Assembly (NCBI GenBank): GCA_002393095.1
Contig: DGII01000096.1
Location: 1 to 11,472 of the forward strand
Direction of reading: 5' to 3'
Source of the DNA: Lachnospiraceae bacterium UBA3826
Lineage (GTDB): Bacteria; Bacillota; Clostridia; Lachnospirales; Lachnospiraceae
DNA: 11,472 bases
The notes under the pieces: model-generated
Databases searched by the model: none
The model's input: the letters and a program-made list of their open reading frames with translations, nothing else
Told to the model about the DNA's origin: nothing
Made by a program: the position numbers and the translations under genes
In this document: positions 1-6,812 of the stretch, piece by piece
Layout: every line of letters begins with the position of its first letter
Numbering within the stretch: position 1 is the first letter of the stretch

Positions 1-1
1 C

Positions 2-886
2 ATAGCCATCTATATCTCTTCTGTGTCCGTATATCATATCCGTATCCACAAGATTGACGAAACACAGACCATTAAAGTCTTCCTTCTGGAACTCCAGCGT
101 CTTATTCATTCCGTCCGCATTATTCTCGGTACGCACTGTATGAGCCACGCTCTTGCCTGCGAATATATCATATATCTTGCCCACACCATAGGTATCCAGT
201 CCCGCCTCAAGCAAGGCATCCATCATCGTTGTGGCCGGCGGAACAAGGGAAAAATCATGGCGTCTCGGTGTTCGCGTGAAGCTGCCCTTCTCTCCGATGA
301 ACGGACGGGCTATCACTCTGCCGACCCCGTGTCTGCCCGTGAGTATCCTCCTTGCCGTCTCACAGTATTCATACAGCGTCTTGACAGGGACTATATCCTC
401 GTGCGCCGCTATCTGGAACACACTATCTGCGGATGTATATACTATGAGTGCACCCGTCTTCATATGCTCCTCACCATAGTCCTTAATGACCTCTGTTCCC
501 GAATACGGCTTGTTACACAGGACCCTCCTGCCTGTCTGCCTCTCGAACTCCTCTATTACCTCAGTCGGGAACCCGTCGGGATAGGTGGGCAGAGGGCTCT
601 CGGATACGATACCCGCTATCTCCCAGTGTCCTATGGTAGTATCCTTGCCCATGGACTTCTCCGTCATCCTTCCGAAACACCCTGTGGGGCTGTCCACGCC
701 CTCCTCATAGTCTGTTCCGTCCATATTAAAAAGACCCATCTGCTTCATGACCGGGACATGGAACTTGGAAGAACCGGCAATGGTCCTTAACGTATCTGCT
801 CCCTTGTCCCCGAATGCCTCCGCATCCGGCGCATTACCGCACCCGCAGCTGTCTATCACTATAACGAACACTCTTCTGTCTGTCAT
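2..886 (-). CDS. deoB: Phosphopentomutase DeoB (C-terminus truncated by window edge)
   Basis: Interconverts (deoxy)ribose-1-phosphate and (deoxy)ribose-5-phosphate in the cytoplasm, linking nucleoside phosphorolysis to the pentose phosphate pathway. Reading leftward from ATG at 886, the frame stays open to the edge: 295 residues of a family usually near 390, so about 95 C-terminal residues lie outside. Visible motifs are the N-terminal metal-site segment VFVIVIDSCGCG (Asp12; the family more often has DSFGIG here), GADTLRTI (29-36), GKDTTIGHWEIAG (80-92) with the phospho-acceptor Thr of the alkaline-phosphatase superfamily, and NLVDTDMIYGHRRD near 278-291 with metal ligands Asp283 and His288. 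The start is preceded by a strong GGGAGGAA ribosome binding site. The gene is divergent from the glycogen debranching gene and shares its promoter region. The family call is secure; the further ligands (an Asp-His pair and a His) fall in the missing part. Confidence 0.96.
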   Translation of the reverse strand, partial: MTDRRVFVIVIDSCGCGNAPDAEAFGDKGADTLRTIAGSSKFHVPVMKQMGLFNMDGTDYEEGVDSPTGCFGRMTEKSMGKDTTIGHWEIAGIVSESPLPTYPDGFPTEVIEEFERQTGRRVLCNKPYSGTEVIKDYGEEHMKTGALIVYTSADSVFQIAAHEDIVPVKTLYEYCETARRILTGRHGVGRVIARPFIGEKGSFTRTPRRHDFSLVPPATTMMDALLEAGLDTYGVGKIYDIFAGKSVAHTVRTENNADGMNKTLEFQKEDFNGLCFVNLVDTDMIYGHRRDIDGY

Positions 887-916
887 ATCATTCCTCCCTG
901 GCAGGCATATTCACCC

Positions 917-946
917 TTGCAATAAGTTAATTATAGCATATATAAT
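917..946 (+). promoter_or_regulatory. Predicted core promoter of the glycogen debranching gene
   Basis: TTGCAA at 917-922 and a perfect TATAAT at 941-946 are separated by 18 bp, a good vegetative sigma-factor promoter. Transcription would start near 953, about 23 nt before the ATG at 976. This leaves room for the GGAG at 967-970 but makes an in-frame GTG at 955 almost leaderless and therefore an unlikely start. Confidence 0.6.
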
Positions 947-958
947 CATACATAGTGA
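930..958 (-). promoter_or_regulatory. Predicted core promoter of deoB
   Basis: On the minus strand a perfect TATAAT lies at 935-930, with a poor -35 candidate TTCACT at about 959-954 (18-bp spacer). The expected transcript start near 923 gives a leader of about 37 nt before the deoB ATG at 886. The -10 box lies inside the spacer of the divergent debranching-enzyme promoter, so both cannot be occupied by RNA polymerase together. The -10 is clear; the -35 is weak. Confidence 0.45.
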
Positions 959-975
959 AGAATTATGGAGCAGAT

Positions 976-3132
976 ATGACTGAATATACTTATGACAAAA
1001 CCAACTGGCCGGATTATGAGACCGGTGCCGATATGGAATGGTGTCTGACCAACGGACTGGGCGGCTATTGCAGCGGTTCTCTGATAGGTTCTCTAAGCAG
1101 GACTCATCAGGGCTATCTCGTCGCCGCTCTCTACCCTCCGACCCGTAGATATATGACTCTTGAAAGAATACGTGAGCGCATACTCTTAAGCAATGATATA
1201 TATGACCTTGACACGGCACAGATATATAAGAAGGGCACGGTCACAGTCCGTAACGGATATCAATATCTGAATGAAGTCAGATATGATGACGCAAGTGTCA
1301 GCTTCTCCTATGCGTGCGGTGACAACGGTGAGGTCACACTGAATAAGACACTTAGCATGAAGCGTGATACCAACGCCGTCGCCATAGCCTATGATGTGAC
1401 CAATGCTACGGACAGCGAGATAAGCGTCATACTCACTCCGTACATTAATTACAGAGAGCATGACAAGCTTACATACAGAGCCGTGCCGAAGTTTAATATG
1501 CTTCGGACCGGCAATACGATTTCGCTTGTGCCCAGAGTAGACCAATTCGTAAGGATAGACCTCGCCTTCAGCGGTGGCGAATACATGGATAACCCTAACA
1601 GATACGAATCCGGCACAAGGCTTATCAAGGAGATCGCTCTTGAGAATGAGGGACTTACCAGTCACAATACCCCCTTTGAATTAAGCTTCAAGGTTCCTCC
1701 TCACAGTGATATGTCATACTCGGTATTATGCCATGTGGTATGCTCCGAGAGTCTTCAGGGTGCTGCTCTTTTGCAGGATGGCGGCAACTATTTCCTTGAC
1801 AGAAGGGATGCACATAAGATAGCGGATGAGGCCCGTCACTATTATAACGGGCTTAAGAAGCGTGCGTGTGACCGTGTCATCAGAACACACACGGGTAACG
1901 GCAGCGTAGAGCTTAATGATGAAGCTTTTATAAGGCTTGCCCTGAGCGCGGATCACTTCATATCCAAGAGAATATCCACAGGCACATCGACGATCCTTGC
2001 CGGTCTTCCGTGGTTTTCCGATTGGGGAAGGGATGCAATGATAGCCTTCACCGGTCTTACACTGTGTACAAGACGTTATGATGAGGCCGGACTTATCCTG
2101 CTTACCTTCACCCATTATATCAAGAACGGGCTTATCCCCAATATGTTCCCTGATGATACCTCAGCGCCCCTGTATAACACTGCGGATGCATCCCTGTGGT
2201 TCTTCGTGGCCGTCTACAGGTATATCAAGTATCTGAAGGATGACCCTAAGGTTGGAGATAATTATATGAAGGAAGTCCTTTCTTTCATAAGGAAGGACAT
2301 ATTCCCCGCTCTTTTGGATATCGAGGAGCATTATGAGAAGGGAACCGATTTTTCCATATATATGGAGAATAACGGACTGATACATGCGGGAAGCGATCTC
2401 GATCAGGTCACATGGATGGATGTAAGAGTCGGTGATAAGGTCATGACACCGAGACACGGCTGTCCCGTTGAGATCAATGCCCTGTGGTATAATGCGCTGT
2501 GCATAATGGATTATCTGTGCAGGATATTCGGCTATGACGGTTCACATTATGCCTCACTTGCAACGACTGTTAAGAATTCTTTCGCCAAAGCCTTCTGGAA
2601 TGACAACAGGAAGTGTCTGTATGATGTGGTTGAGTACGAAGCCGGAACCGACTCGTATACATTTAAGGATGCATCGATCCGTCCCAATCAGCTCCTTGCC
2701 ATCGCTCTTCCGTTCCCGGTACTGTCCTTAAGTCAGGAGAAAGCCGTTGTCGCTATGGCAGAGAAAAAGCTCTATATAGGTAAGGGACTCCGTTCACTTT
2801 CACAGGATTCGGCCGAGTACCACGGAGTGTATGCCGGCGCTCTTGAAAAAAGGGACGAAGCATATCATCAGGGTACCGCATGGTCGTATCTGTTAGGAGC
2901 ATATATAAGCGCATACCGCAAGTCCTACGGTCCCGGACGTGACTGCACCGAGAAGCTTATGGATATCATACGCCCCATCCTCACGCATATGGAATCGGAG
3001 GGTGCCATAGGCGGTATATCCGAGGTCTTCGGCGGTGATCCTCCCCACGCTCCCGGCGGCTGCTACAATCAGGCTTGGAGTGTAGGCGAGATATTAAGGG
3101 CATATACCGAAGATATCCTGCCCTATAAGTGA
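976..3132 (+). CDS. Glycogen debranching enzyme (amylo-alpha-1,6-glucosidase family)
   Basis: Predicted cytoplasmic hydrolase of alpha-1,6 branch points in glycogen or alpha-glucans; 718 residues. An N-terminal beta-rich GDE_N-type domain begins with DMEWCLTNGLGGYCSGSL and RTHQGYLVAALYPP (residues 15-60). The C-terminal (alpha/alpha)6-type GDE_C domain shows the signature AGLPWFSDWGRDAMIAFTGL from about residue 340, DQVTWMD (476-482) followed by the PVEINALWYNAL segment, and a terminal SEVFGGD...CYNQAWSVGE block (the last part 696-705). These match archaeal/bacterial GDE (GH133-like) proteins, which lack the transferase half of eukaryotic debranching enzyme. I chose ATG 976 because GGAG sits 5 nt upstream; an in-frame GTG at 955 would add 7 residues but has no ribosome binding site. 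It has its own promoter, ends 7 bp from the convergent malQ-family gene, and with that gene and the LacI-type regulator suggests a glucan-utilisation locus. No signal peptide is seen. Confidence 0.93.
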   Translation: MTEYTYDKTNWPDYETGADMEWCLTNGLGGYCSGSLIGSLSRTHQGYLVAALYPPTRRYMTLERIRERILLSNDIYDLDTAQIYKKGTVTVRNGYQYLNEVRYDDASVSFSYACGDNGEVTLNKTLSMKRDTNAVAIAYDVTNATDSEISVILTPYINYREHDKLTYRAVPKFNMLRTGNTISLVPRVDQFVRIDLAFSGGEYMDNPNRYESGTRLIKEIALENEGLTSHNTPFELSFKVPPHSDMSYSVLCHVVCSESLQGAALLQDGGNYFLDRRDAHKIADEARHYYNGLKKRACDRVIRTHTGNGSVELNDEAFIRLALSADHFISKRISTGTSTILAGLPWFSDWGRDAMIAFTGLTLCTRRYDEAGLILLTFTHYIKNGLIPNMFPDDTSAPLYNTADASLWFFVAVYRYIKYLKDDPKVGDNYMKEVLSFIRKDIFPALLDIEEHYEKGTDFSIYMENNGLIHAGSDLDQVTWMDVRVGDKVMTPRHGCPVEINALWYNALCIMDYLCRIFGYDGSHYASLATTVKNSFAKAFWNDNRKCLYDVVEYEAGTDSYTFKDASIRPNQLLAIALPFPVLSLSQEKAVVAMAEKKLYIGKGLRSLSQDSAEYHGVYAGALEKRDEAYHQGTAWSYLLGAYISAYRKSYGPGRDCTEKLMDIIRPILTHMESEGAIGGISEVFGGDPPHAPGGCYNQAWSVGEILRAYTEDILPYK

Positions 3133-3139
3133 TGCAGGC

Positions 3140-4705
3140 TTATCTTCTGTATAAGAAAGCCATATCTATAAGGAAAGCTCTCTGGCTCTCACTTAATGTA
3201 TGTGTCCCCACTCTCCACTGCCAGTTGCCGAATACCGTGGAGGGTGCATTCATTCTGGCTTCATTGCCAAGCTCAAGCACATCCTGAATTGGGATAATGG
3301 CTATGTCGGCCGTGGAAGCATAAGCCACACGTATGCACTGCCTAGCAAGGGTTCTGACAGTCTCATCTGACAGATGTGTCACTTTGTTTGGAGCAGACAA
3401 TTCATCGCTTATATCTATCCCCATATATCTGCTCATATAGTTAAGCGTATCCCTGCTGCCGGAGGCAGCCAGATCTTCTATATATCCCACAAGAGTCCGG
3501 GTATCATGTGTAGTCGTATATACCGCAATATCGTTTCCCTCATAATTGTGTATAAGGTTGTCATTGTCGCTGCCCTTATCCCAGCCGAATACAAGTATTC
3601 TGGAGCATGTAAGCCCCCACTTGTCTATGAGCTTCTTAACTCCTGGAACGATCGTGCGCGGACCGGCATCGTCAACGATCAGTGTCGTATCTGCCATGAC
3701 ATCGCTTATGGCATCCATGAAATTCCTGCTCGGCCCCTTATACCATCTGCCGCTGTCGCTTCGTCCGCTCTGCGGACTTACCGCATAGTACTTAACGGCA
3801 CCTATGAAATGATCGAGTCTCACGAGATCGAACATCTCACAGGCTTTCTTCATCCTCATTCTCCACCAGCCGAAATCATTCCCATCCATTACGTCCCAGT
3901 TATATACGGGACTTCCCCATATCTGTCCCTTGGGCGAGAATTCATCCGACGGAACAGCCGATACAAACTTGGGACTTCCGTCTTCGTTAAGCTGGAAATT
4001 CTCCCTCTCAGACCATACATCGGCACTGTCATGCGCCACATACAATGACACATCCCCTATTATGGATATGCCCTTTCCTCCGGCATAGGCATGAAGCTTA
4101 TCCCACTGCATATGGAACATATACTGACAAAAGCTGTAGAAGCCGATGCTGTCCTTTAAGGTACTCCTTGCCCTGTCGAGGGCATCCTTTTCCCTGTTCT
4201 TAAGTCCCTTATCCCACTCTGTCCATGATACATCACGGTTAGCTTCCTTAATGGCTCTGAAAAGAGCATAATCATCCAGCCAGCCTGCGTTATCTTTGAT
4301 GAATCTGTTATAAGCGGCATCACCGGTATCAAATCTCTCGTAGGCAGTCTTAAGAATCTTTACTCTGTTGCGATACATATTGGCATAGTCTATATCTTCG
4401 GCATCCCTGCCCCAGTCGTATTCTCTTATCTCCTCTGTCTTAAGCAGACCAAGCTTTACAAGCTCGTCCAGATCTATGAGATAGTTATTGCCGGCAAAAG
4501 CCGATATGGGCTGATAGGGGCTGTTGCCGTAGCTTAATGGGCCGATGGGAAGTATCTGCCAGTATCGCATCTTAAGATCGGCAAGCAGGTCTATGAAATT
4601 ATACGCCGCTCTGCCCATTGTACCTATACCGTATTCAGATGGCAGGCTTCCTATGGACATAAGTATTCCCGCACCTCTGACGGGGCTTACATAATTATTT
4701 TTCAC
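3140..4705 (-). CDS. malQ: 4-alpha-glucanotransferase (MalQ/amylomaltase family), divergent active site
   Basis: GH77-family protein, 521 residues, the usual length. Authentic members move alpha-1,4-glucan segments between maltodextrins in the cytoplasm, releasing glucose. Family landmarks: RGAGILMSIGSLPSEYGIG (10-28), GPLSYGNSPYQPISAFAGNNYLID (55-79), an SADVWSERENF segment, GQIWGSPVYNWDVM, nucleophile Asp298 in VRLDHFIG, His400-Asp401 in TTTHD, and EARMNAPSTVFGNWQWR near the C-terminus. Odd: the acid/base position (Glu in the family's AEDLG, Glu340 in Thermus amylomaltase) is Asp345 in VDDAG; the Arg of DHFRG is Ile; and THDNDT reads THDTRT. It may be a weak, specialised or inactive paralogue. 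It starts with GTG at 4705, six nt after GGAG. It is divergent from the LacI-type regulator, its likely controller, and convergent with the debranching gene with only 7 bp between them, where no terminator is apparent. Family call firm, catalytic activity uncertain. Confidence 0.88.
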   Translation of the reverse strand: MKNNYVSPVRGAGILMSIGSLPSEYGIGTMGRAAYNFIDLLADLKMRYWQILPIGPLSYGNSPYQPISAFAGNNYLIDLDELVKLGLLKTEEIREYDWGRDAEDIDYANMYRNRVKILKTAYERFDTGDAAYNRFIKDNAGWLDDYALFRAIKEANRDVSWTEWDKGLKNREKDALDRARSTLKDSIGFYSFCQYMFHMQWDKLHAYAGGKGISIIGDVSLYVAHDSADVWSERENFQLNEDGSPKFVSAVPSDEFSPKGQIWGSPVYNWDVMDGNDFGWWRMRMKKACEMFDLVRLDHFIGAVKYYAVSPQSGRSDSGRWYKGPSRNFMDAISDVMADTTLIVDDAGPRTIVPGVKKLIDKWGLTCSRILVFGWDKGSDNDNLIHNYEGNDIAVYTTTHDTRTLVGYIEDLAASGSRDTLNYMSRYMGIDISDELSAPNKVTHLSDETVRTLARQCIRVAYASTADIAIIPIQDVLELGNEARMNAPSTVFGNWQWRVGTHTLSESQRAFLIDMAFLYRR

Positions 4706-4719
4706 TCTTTACTCCAAGT

Positions 4720-4769
4720 TATACTGTATTTTAGTAAATTTTCGTGATATACTGTTTTTATAATAGTAT
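4720..4769. promoter_or_regulatory. Repeated sites in the malQ/LacI-regulator intergenic region, candidate operator
   Basis: The 79-bp divergent gap carries two direct copies of TATACTGT (4720-4727 and 4748-4755), each followed by a T-rich run and spaced 28 bp apart. The first contains the short palindrome ATAC-T-GTAT (4721-4729). The second forms an inverted pair with AGTAT at 4765-4769, an arrangement that brackets the regulator's -10 box. Such repeats between a regulator and its divergent target are plausible operator sites for the LacI-type protein. The classic central CG of many LacI-family operators is absent, so the assignment is an inference. Confidence 0.35.
4759..4764 (+). promoter_or_regulatory. 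Predicted -10 box of the LacI-type regulator gene
   Basis: A perfect TATAAT sits 20 bp before the ATG at 4785 and would start transcription close to the strong AGGAGG (4775-4780). No good -35 is present; the AT-rich stretch TAAATT at 4735-4740 is the best-spaced candidate. For malQ on the other strand only a weak TAAAAT (4733-4728) can be proposed. Confidence 0.4.
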
Positions 4770-4784
4770 CATAGAGGAGGGGTT

Positions 4785-5780
4785 ATGGCAACTATTAAAG
4801 ATATAGCAGGCAAGCTTGGAATCTCAGTCAGTGCAGTCTCTAAGAGCCTTAACGGTGCTTCCGATATAAGTGAGGAGCTTAGACAGCTTGTGCTTGATAC
4901 TGCGGTGGAGATGGGGTACTCTACCAAGCGCTCACGCAAGGAATCGCACCGGAAGCTTGCACTTTTTATCGAGAATATGGAATATGCCTCCGAGGATGAC
5001 TTCGGTTATGATATAATCCTCGGATTTAAGCAGAATGCTTTTAAGAATAACTGGGATGTGGACGTGATCCCGGTGACACCCACCTTCCAGATTCAGGAAA
5101 AATACGATACCTATCTGCTTAAGAACGGATACAGCGGTGCGTTCATAGTAGGCTTTGCGCTCAATGATGAGTGGATGAAGCAATTCCTTAATACTACCAT
5201 GCCCACCGTGCTTTTCGATAATTTCATCCGCAATAATCCCAACACATGCTATGTGGGCACAGACAATTACGAAGGAATAGATTCCGCAATAGAGCACCTG
5301 TATATGCTGGGTCATGAGAAGATAGCCTTTCTCAACGGCTCACTTCACTCCATGGTATCCGAGCAGAGACAGGATGCATTCATACAGGGAATGACCCGTC
5401 ACGGTCTGGATATTGACGATCAGCTTTTAGCCTACGGATATTATGTGGCGGACAGCGCAAGATACCATGTACCGTCCTTCCTTGAGAACGGAGCTACAGC
5501 CATCATGTGCGGCAACGATCTTATAGCGTCGGGTGTAGTGGAAGAATGTAAGCTGCGGGGCTTACGCATCCCTGAAGATATCAGTGTGATCGGATTCGAT
5601 GATATTCCCATCGCTGCATCCATGACTCCTGCACTGACTACGATCAATCAGAACAGGATAGAGCTTGGCAAAGGAAGCTATACCATACTTGCCTCACTTA
5701 TATCCGGAATAGCCATAAGCAAGACTCTGATGCGACCCAAGCTCATAGTAAGGGATTCGACAGGCAGGAAGCACAGATAA
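4785..5780 (+). CDS. LacI/GalR-family transcriptional regulator, probably of alpha-glucan genes
   Basis: A 331-residue DNA-binding regulator of usual family length. The N-terminal HTH covers about 1-45: ATIKDIAGKLGISVSAVSKSLNG followed by the third helix up to EMGYS. The rest, from about 58 to 330, is a periplasmic-binding-protein-like effector domain with family landmarks YVGTDNYEGIDSAIEHLYMLGHEKIAFL, ATAIMCGNDLIASGVVEECKLRG and ISVIGFDDIPIA. Odd: the link between the domains is short and very basic (TKRSRKESHRK) and lacks the YxPNxxARSLR hinge helix with its minor-groove Leu, so it may contact DNA differently from LacI/PurR. The start is fixed by AGGAGG four nt upstream. It is divergent from the malQ-family gene, which it most likely controls together with itself; a maltodextrin-type effector is inference from context. 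It ends 9 bp from the convergent SH3b gene. Confidence 0.9.
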   Translation: MATIKDIAGKLGISVSAVSKSLNGASDISEELRQLVLDTAVEMGYSTKRSRKESHRKLALFIENMEYASEDDFGYDIILGFKQNAFKNNWDVDVIPVTPTFQIQEKYDTYLLKNGYSGAFIVGFALNDEWMKQFLNTTMPTVLFDNFIRNNPNTCYVGTDNYEGIDSAIEHLYMLGHEKIAFLNGSLHSMVSEQRQDAFIQGMTRHGLDIDDQLLAYGYYVADSARYHVPSFLENGATAIMCGNDLIASGVVEECKLRGLRIPEDISVIGFDDIPIAASMTPALTTINQNRIELGKGSYTILASLISGIAISKTLMRPKLIVRDSTGRKHR

Positions 5781-5789
5781 GCCTTACGG

Positions 5790-6812
5790 CTATTCGTTCT
5801 TAATGCGTTCTATCTCAGCCTTAAGCTCCTCCATCTTCTTAAGAGCAGCCTCTATCTCAGCCTGCTTATCCGGTCTACCGGTTCTGTCAGGCTCACTTTG
5901 GGGCACTTTGATGGGAGTTGGTGCGTCAGCATCGGCAGCCTCACCGGTATCTCCCACTATATCAGGAATTGGCGGGAGTGTGCCTGTCTTCTCGAAAAAG
6001 CTGGGATCTATATCAATCCTGTAATCATCGGGATTATTGCTCATATATCTTACAGGGTCGGCACCGTCTCTTACAGCCTTTACCTCAGGCTTAACCGGCT
6101 CCTTGTGCGGTCTTGGCGCAGTCTTCTTACGTCTTACGGCTTCTCTGTACCTAGGCTCTTCCTCTGTATCAAACGCATACCCGTCGTACTCCGAGTCATC
6201 TTCATCACCGTACTCTTCATCATACTCATCTTCGTACTCATCTTCGTACTCATCCTCGTATTCGTCGTCATACTCATCATCATACTCGTCATCATCATCA
6301 GAAAGGTTCTTAATGCTCTTGATGGTTGCGAAGATCATTATAACAAGAATTAACGCCACCCCTCCGATAATGAGCATCATCTTAAGGTCTAAGCCGGAAT
6401 CAAGTATGCCTCCGTTATCCTCGGTATCCTCTTTGCTCTCATCCGATACTTCGTCTTCCGTATCCTCCTTATCGGCAGCGTCCTCTTCGGTGGCTTCATC
6501 CGCCTGTTCTGTAATATCCACATATTTCTCGGCCACATATCCCACTTCTTCATCATATTCTATGCGATACCAGCCGTCCTCGATTCCTGTTATATCCACG
6601 GTATCACCGTTATGAAGCTGTCCCAGTACTTCATTGGATGTTCCCGGACCGCTTCTGATATTGAGGGTATCGTTATTGACCCTTCCTGTTGCGGACATCT
6701 CATCGGTTGCATAAGCACGCAAAGGACTGACCGCCATAACAACGGTCATCATAACTATCAATATACTGTATGCTGTTATGACTCTCTTACGTGATCTCTT
6801 ATTATTATTCAT
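5790..6812 (-). CDS. Membrane protein with extracytoplasmic SH3b domain and repetitive acidic cytoplasmic tail
   Basis: Function unknown; 340 residues. Layout: basic N-terminus and hydrophobic signal peptide (1-35, cleavage motif AYA before Thr36); one SH3b domain (about 42-101, with LNIRSGPGTSNEVLG and DGWYRIEYDEEVGYVAEKYV), a fold that often binds cell-wall peptides; a Glu/Asp-rich linker (102-135); a transmembrane segment (about 144-163) followed by Lys residues, which puts the C-terminus in the cytoplasm; seven tandem acidic-Tyr tetrads DDEY/EDEY/DEEY (174-201); a basic patch RRKK (227-230); a Pro-rich stretch; and a final charged coiled coil (about 314-340). Its ATG overlaps the isomerase stop (ATGA), with AGAAGG upstream, so translation is probably coupled. 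It could be a cell-wall-sensing or scaffold protein, but nothing here shows a partner. The domain call is firm; the role is not known. Confidence 0.85.
   Translation of the reverse strand: MNNNKRSRKRVITAYSILIVMMTVVMAVSPLRAYATDEMSATGRVNNDTLNIRSGPGTSNEVLGQLHNGDTVDITGIEDGWYRIEYDEEVGYVAEKYVDITEQADEATEEDAADKEDTEDEVSDESKEDTEDNGGILDSGLDLKMMLIIGGVALILVIMIFATIKSIKNLSDDDDEYDDEYDDEYEDEYEDEYEDEYDEEYGDEDDSEYDGYAFDTEEEPRYREAVRRKKTAPRPHKEPVKPEVKAVRDGADPVRYMSNNPDDYRIDIDPSFFEKTGTLPPIPDIVGDTGEAADADAPTPIKVPQSEPDRTGRPDKQAEIEAALKKMEELKAEIERIKNE
6210..6293 (-). repeat. 12-bp tandem repeat (7 units) encoding acidic-Tyr tetrads
   Basis: Seven consecutive 12-bp units within the SH3b membrane-protein gene encode residues 174-201 as DDEY, EDEY or DEEY. 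Three adjacent units are nearly identical in DNA (GAGTACGAAGAT-type), the others differ by synonymous or Asp/Glu changes. The pattern suggests expansion by slippage; copy number probably varies between strains. Confidence 0.85.

Noticed and set aside
23..790. Long plus-strand open frame of 255 codons
   Set aside because: It lies antisense to deoB, whose product has unmistakable catalytic motifs and a strong ribosome binding site; the plus-strand translation resembles no family and has no start signal.
955..975. GTG at 955 as start of the debranching enzyme
   Set aside because: It would lie at the predicted transcription start with no ribosome binding site, whereas ATG 976 has GGAG at proper spacing.
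3128..3170. Bidirectional terminator between the debranching gene and malQ
   Set aside because: Only a weak CTTAT/ATAAG pairing with an interrupted GGC/GCC extension is visible, and no T-run follows.
5775..5815. Terminator between the LacI-type regulator and the SH3b gene
   Set aside because: AGCC/GGCT gives just a 4-bp stem with TTAC loop and no clean T-run; too weak to call.
6210..6293. Short tandem repeats as a CRISPR array
   Set aside because: The units are 12 bp, contiguous without spacers and in frame within a gene.
6037..6615. Plus-strand open frame encoding a very Ser-rich protein
   Set aside because: The serine runs (SSSYSSSYSS-type) are the complement of the Asp/Glu/Tyr repeat of the SH3b membrane-protein gene, not a separate gene.
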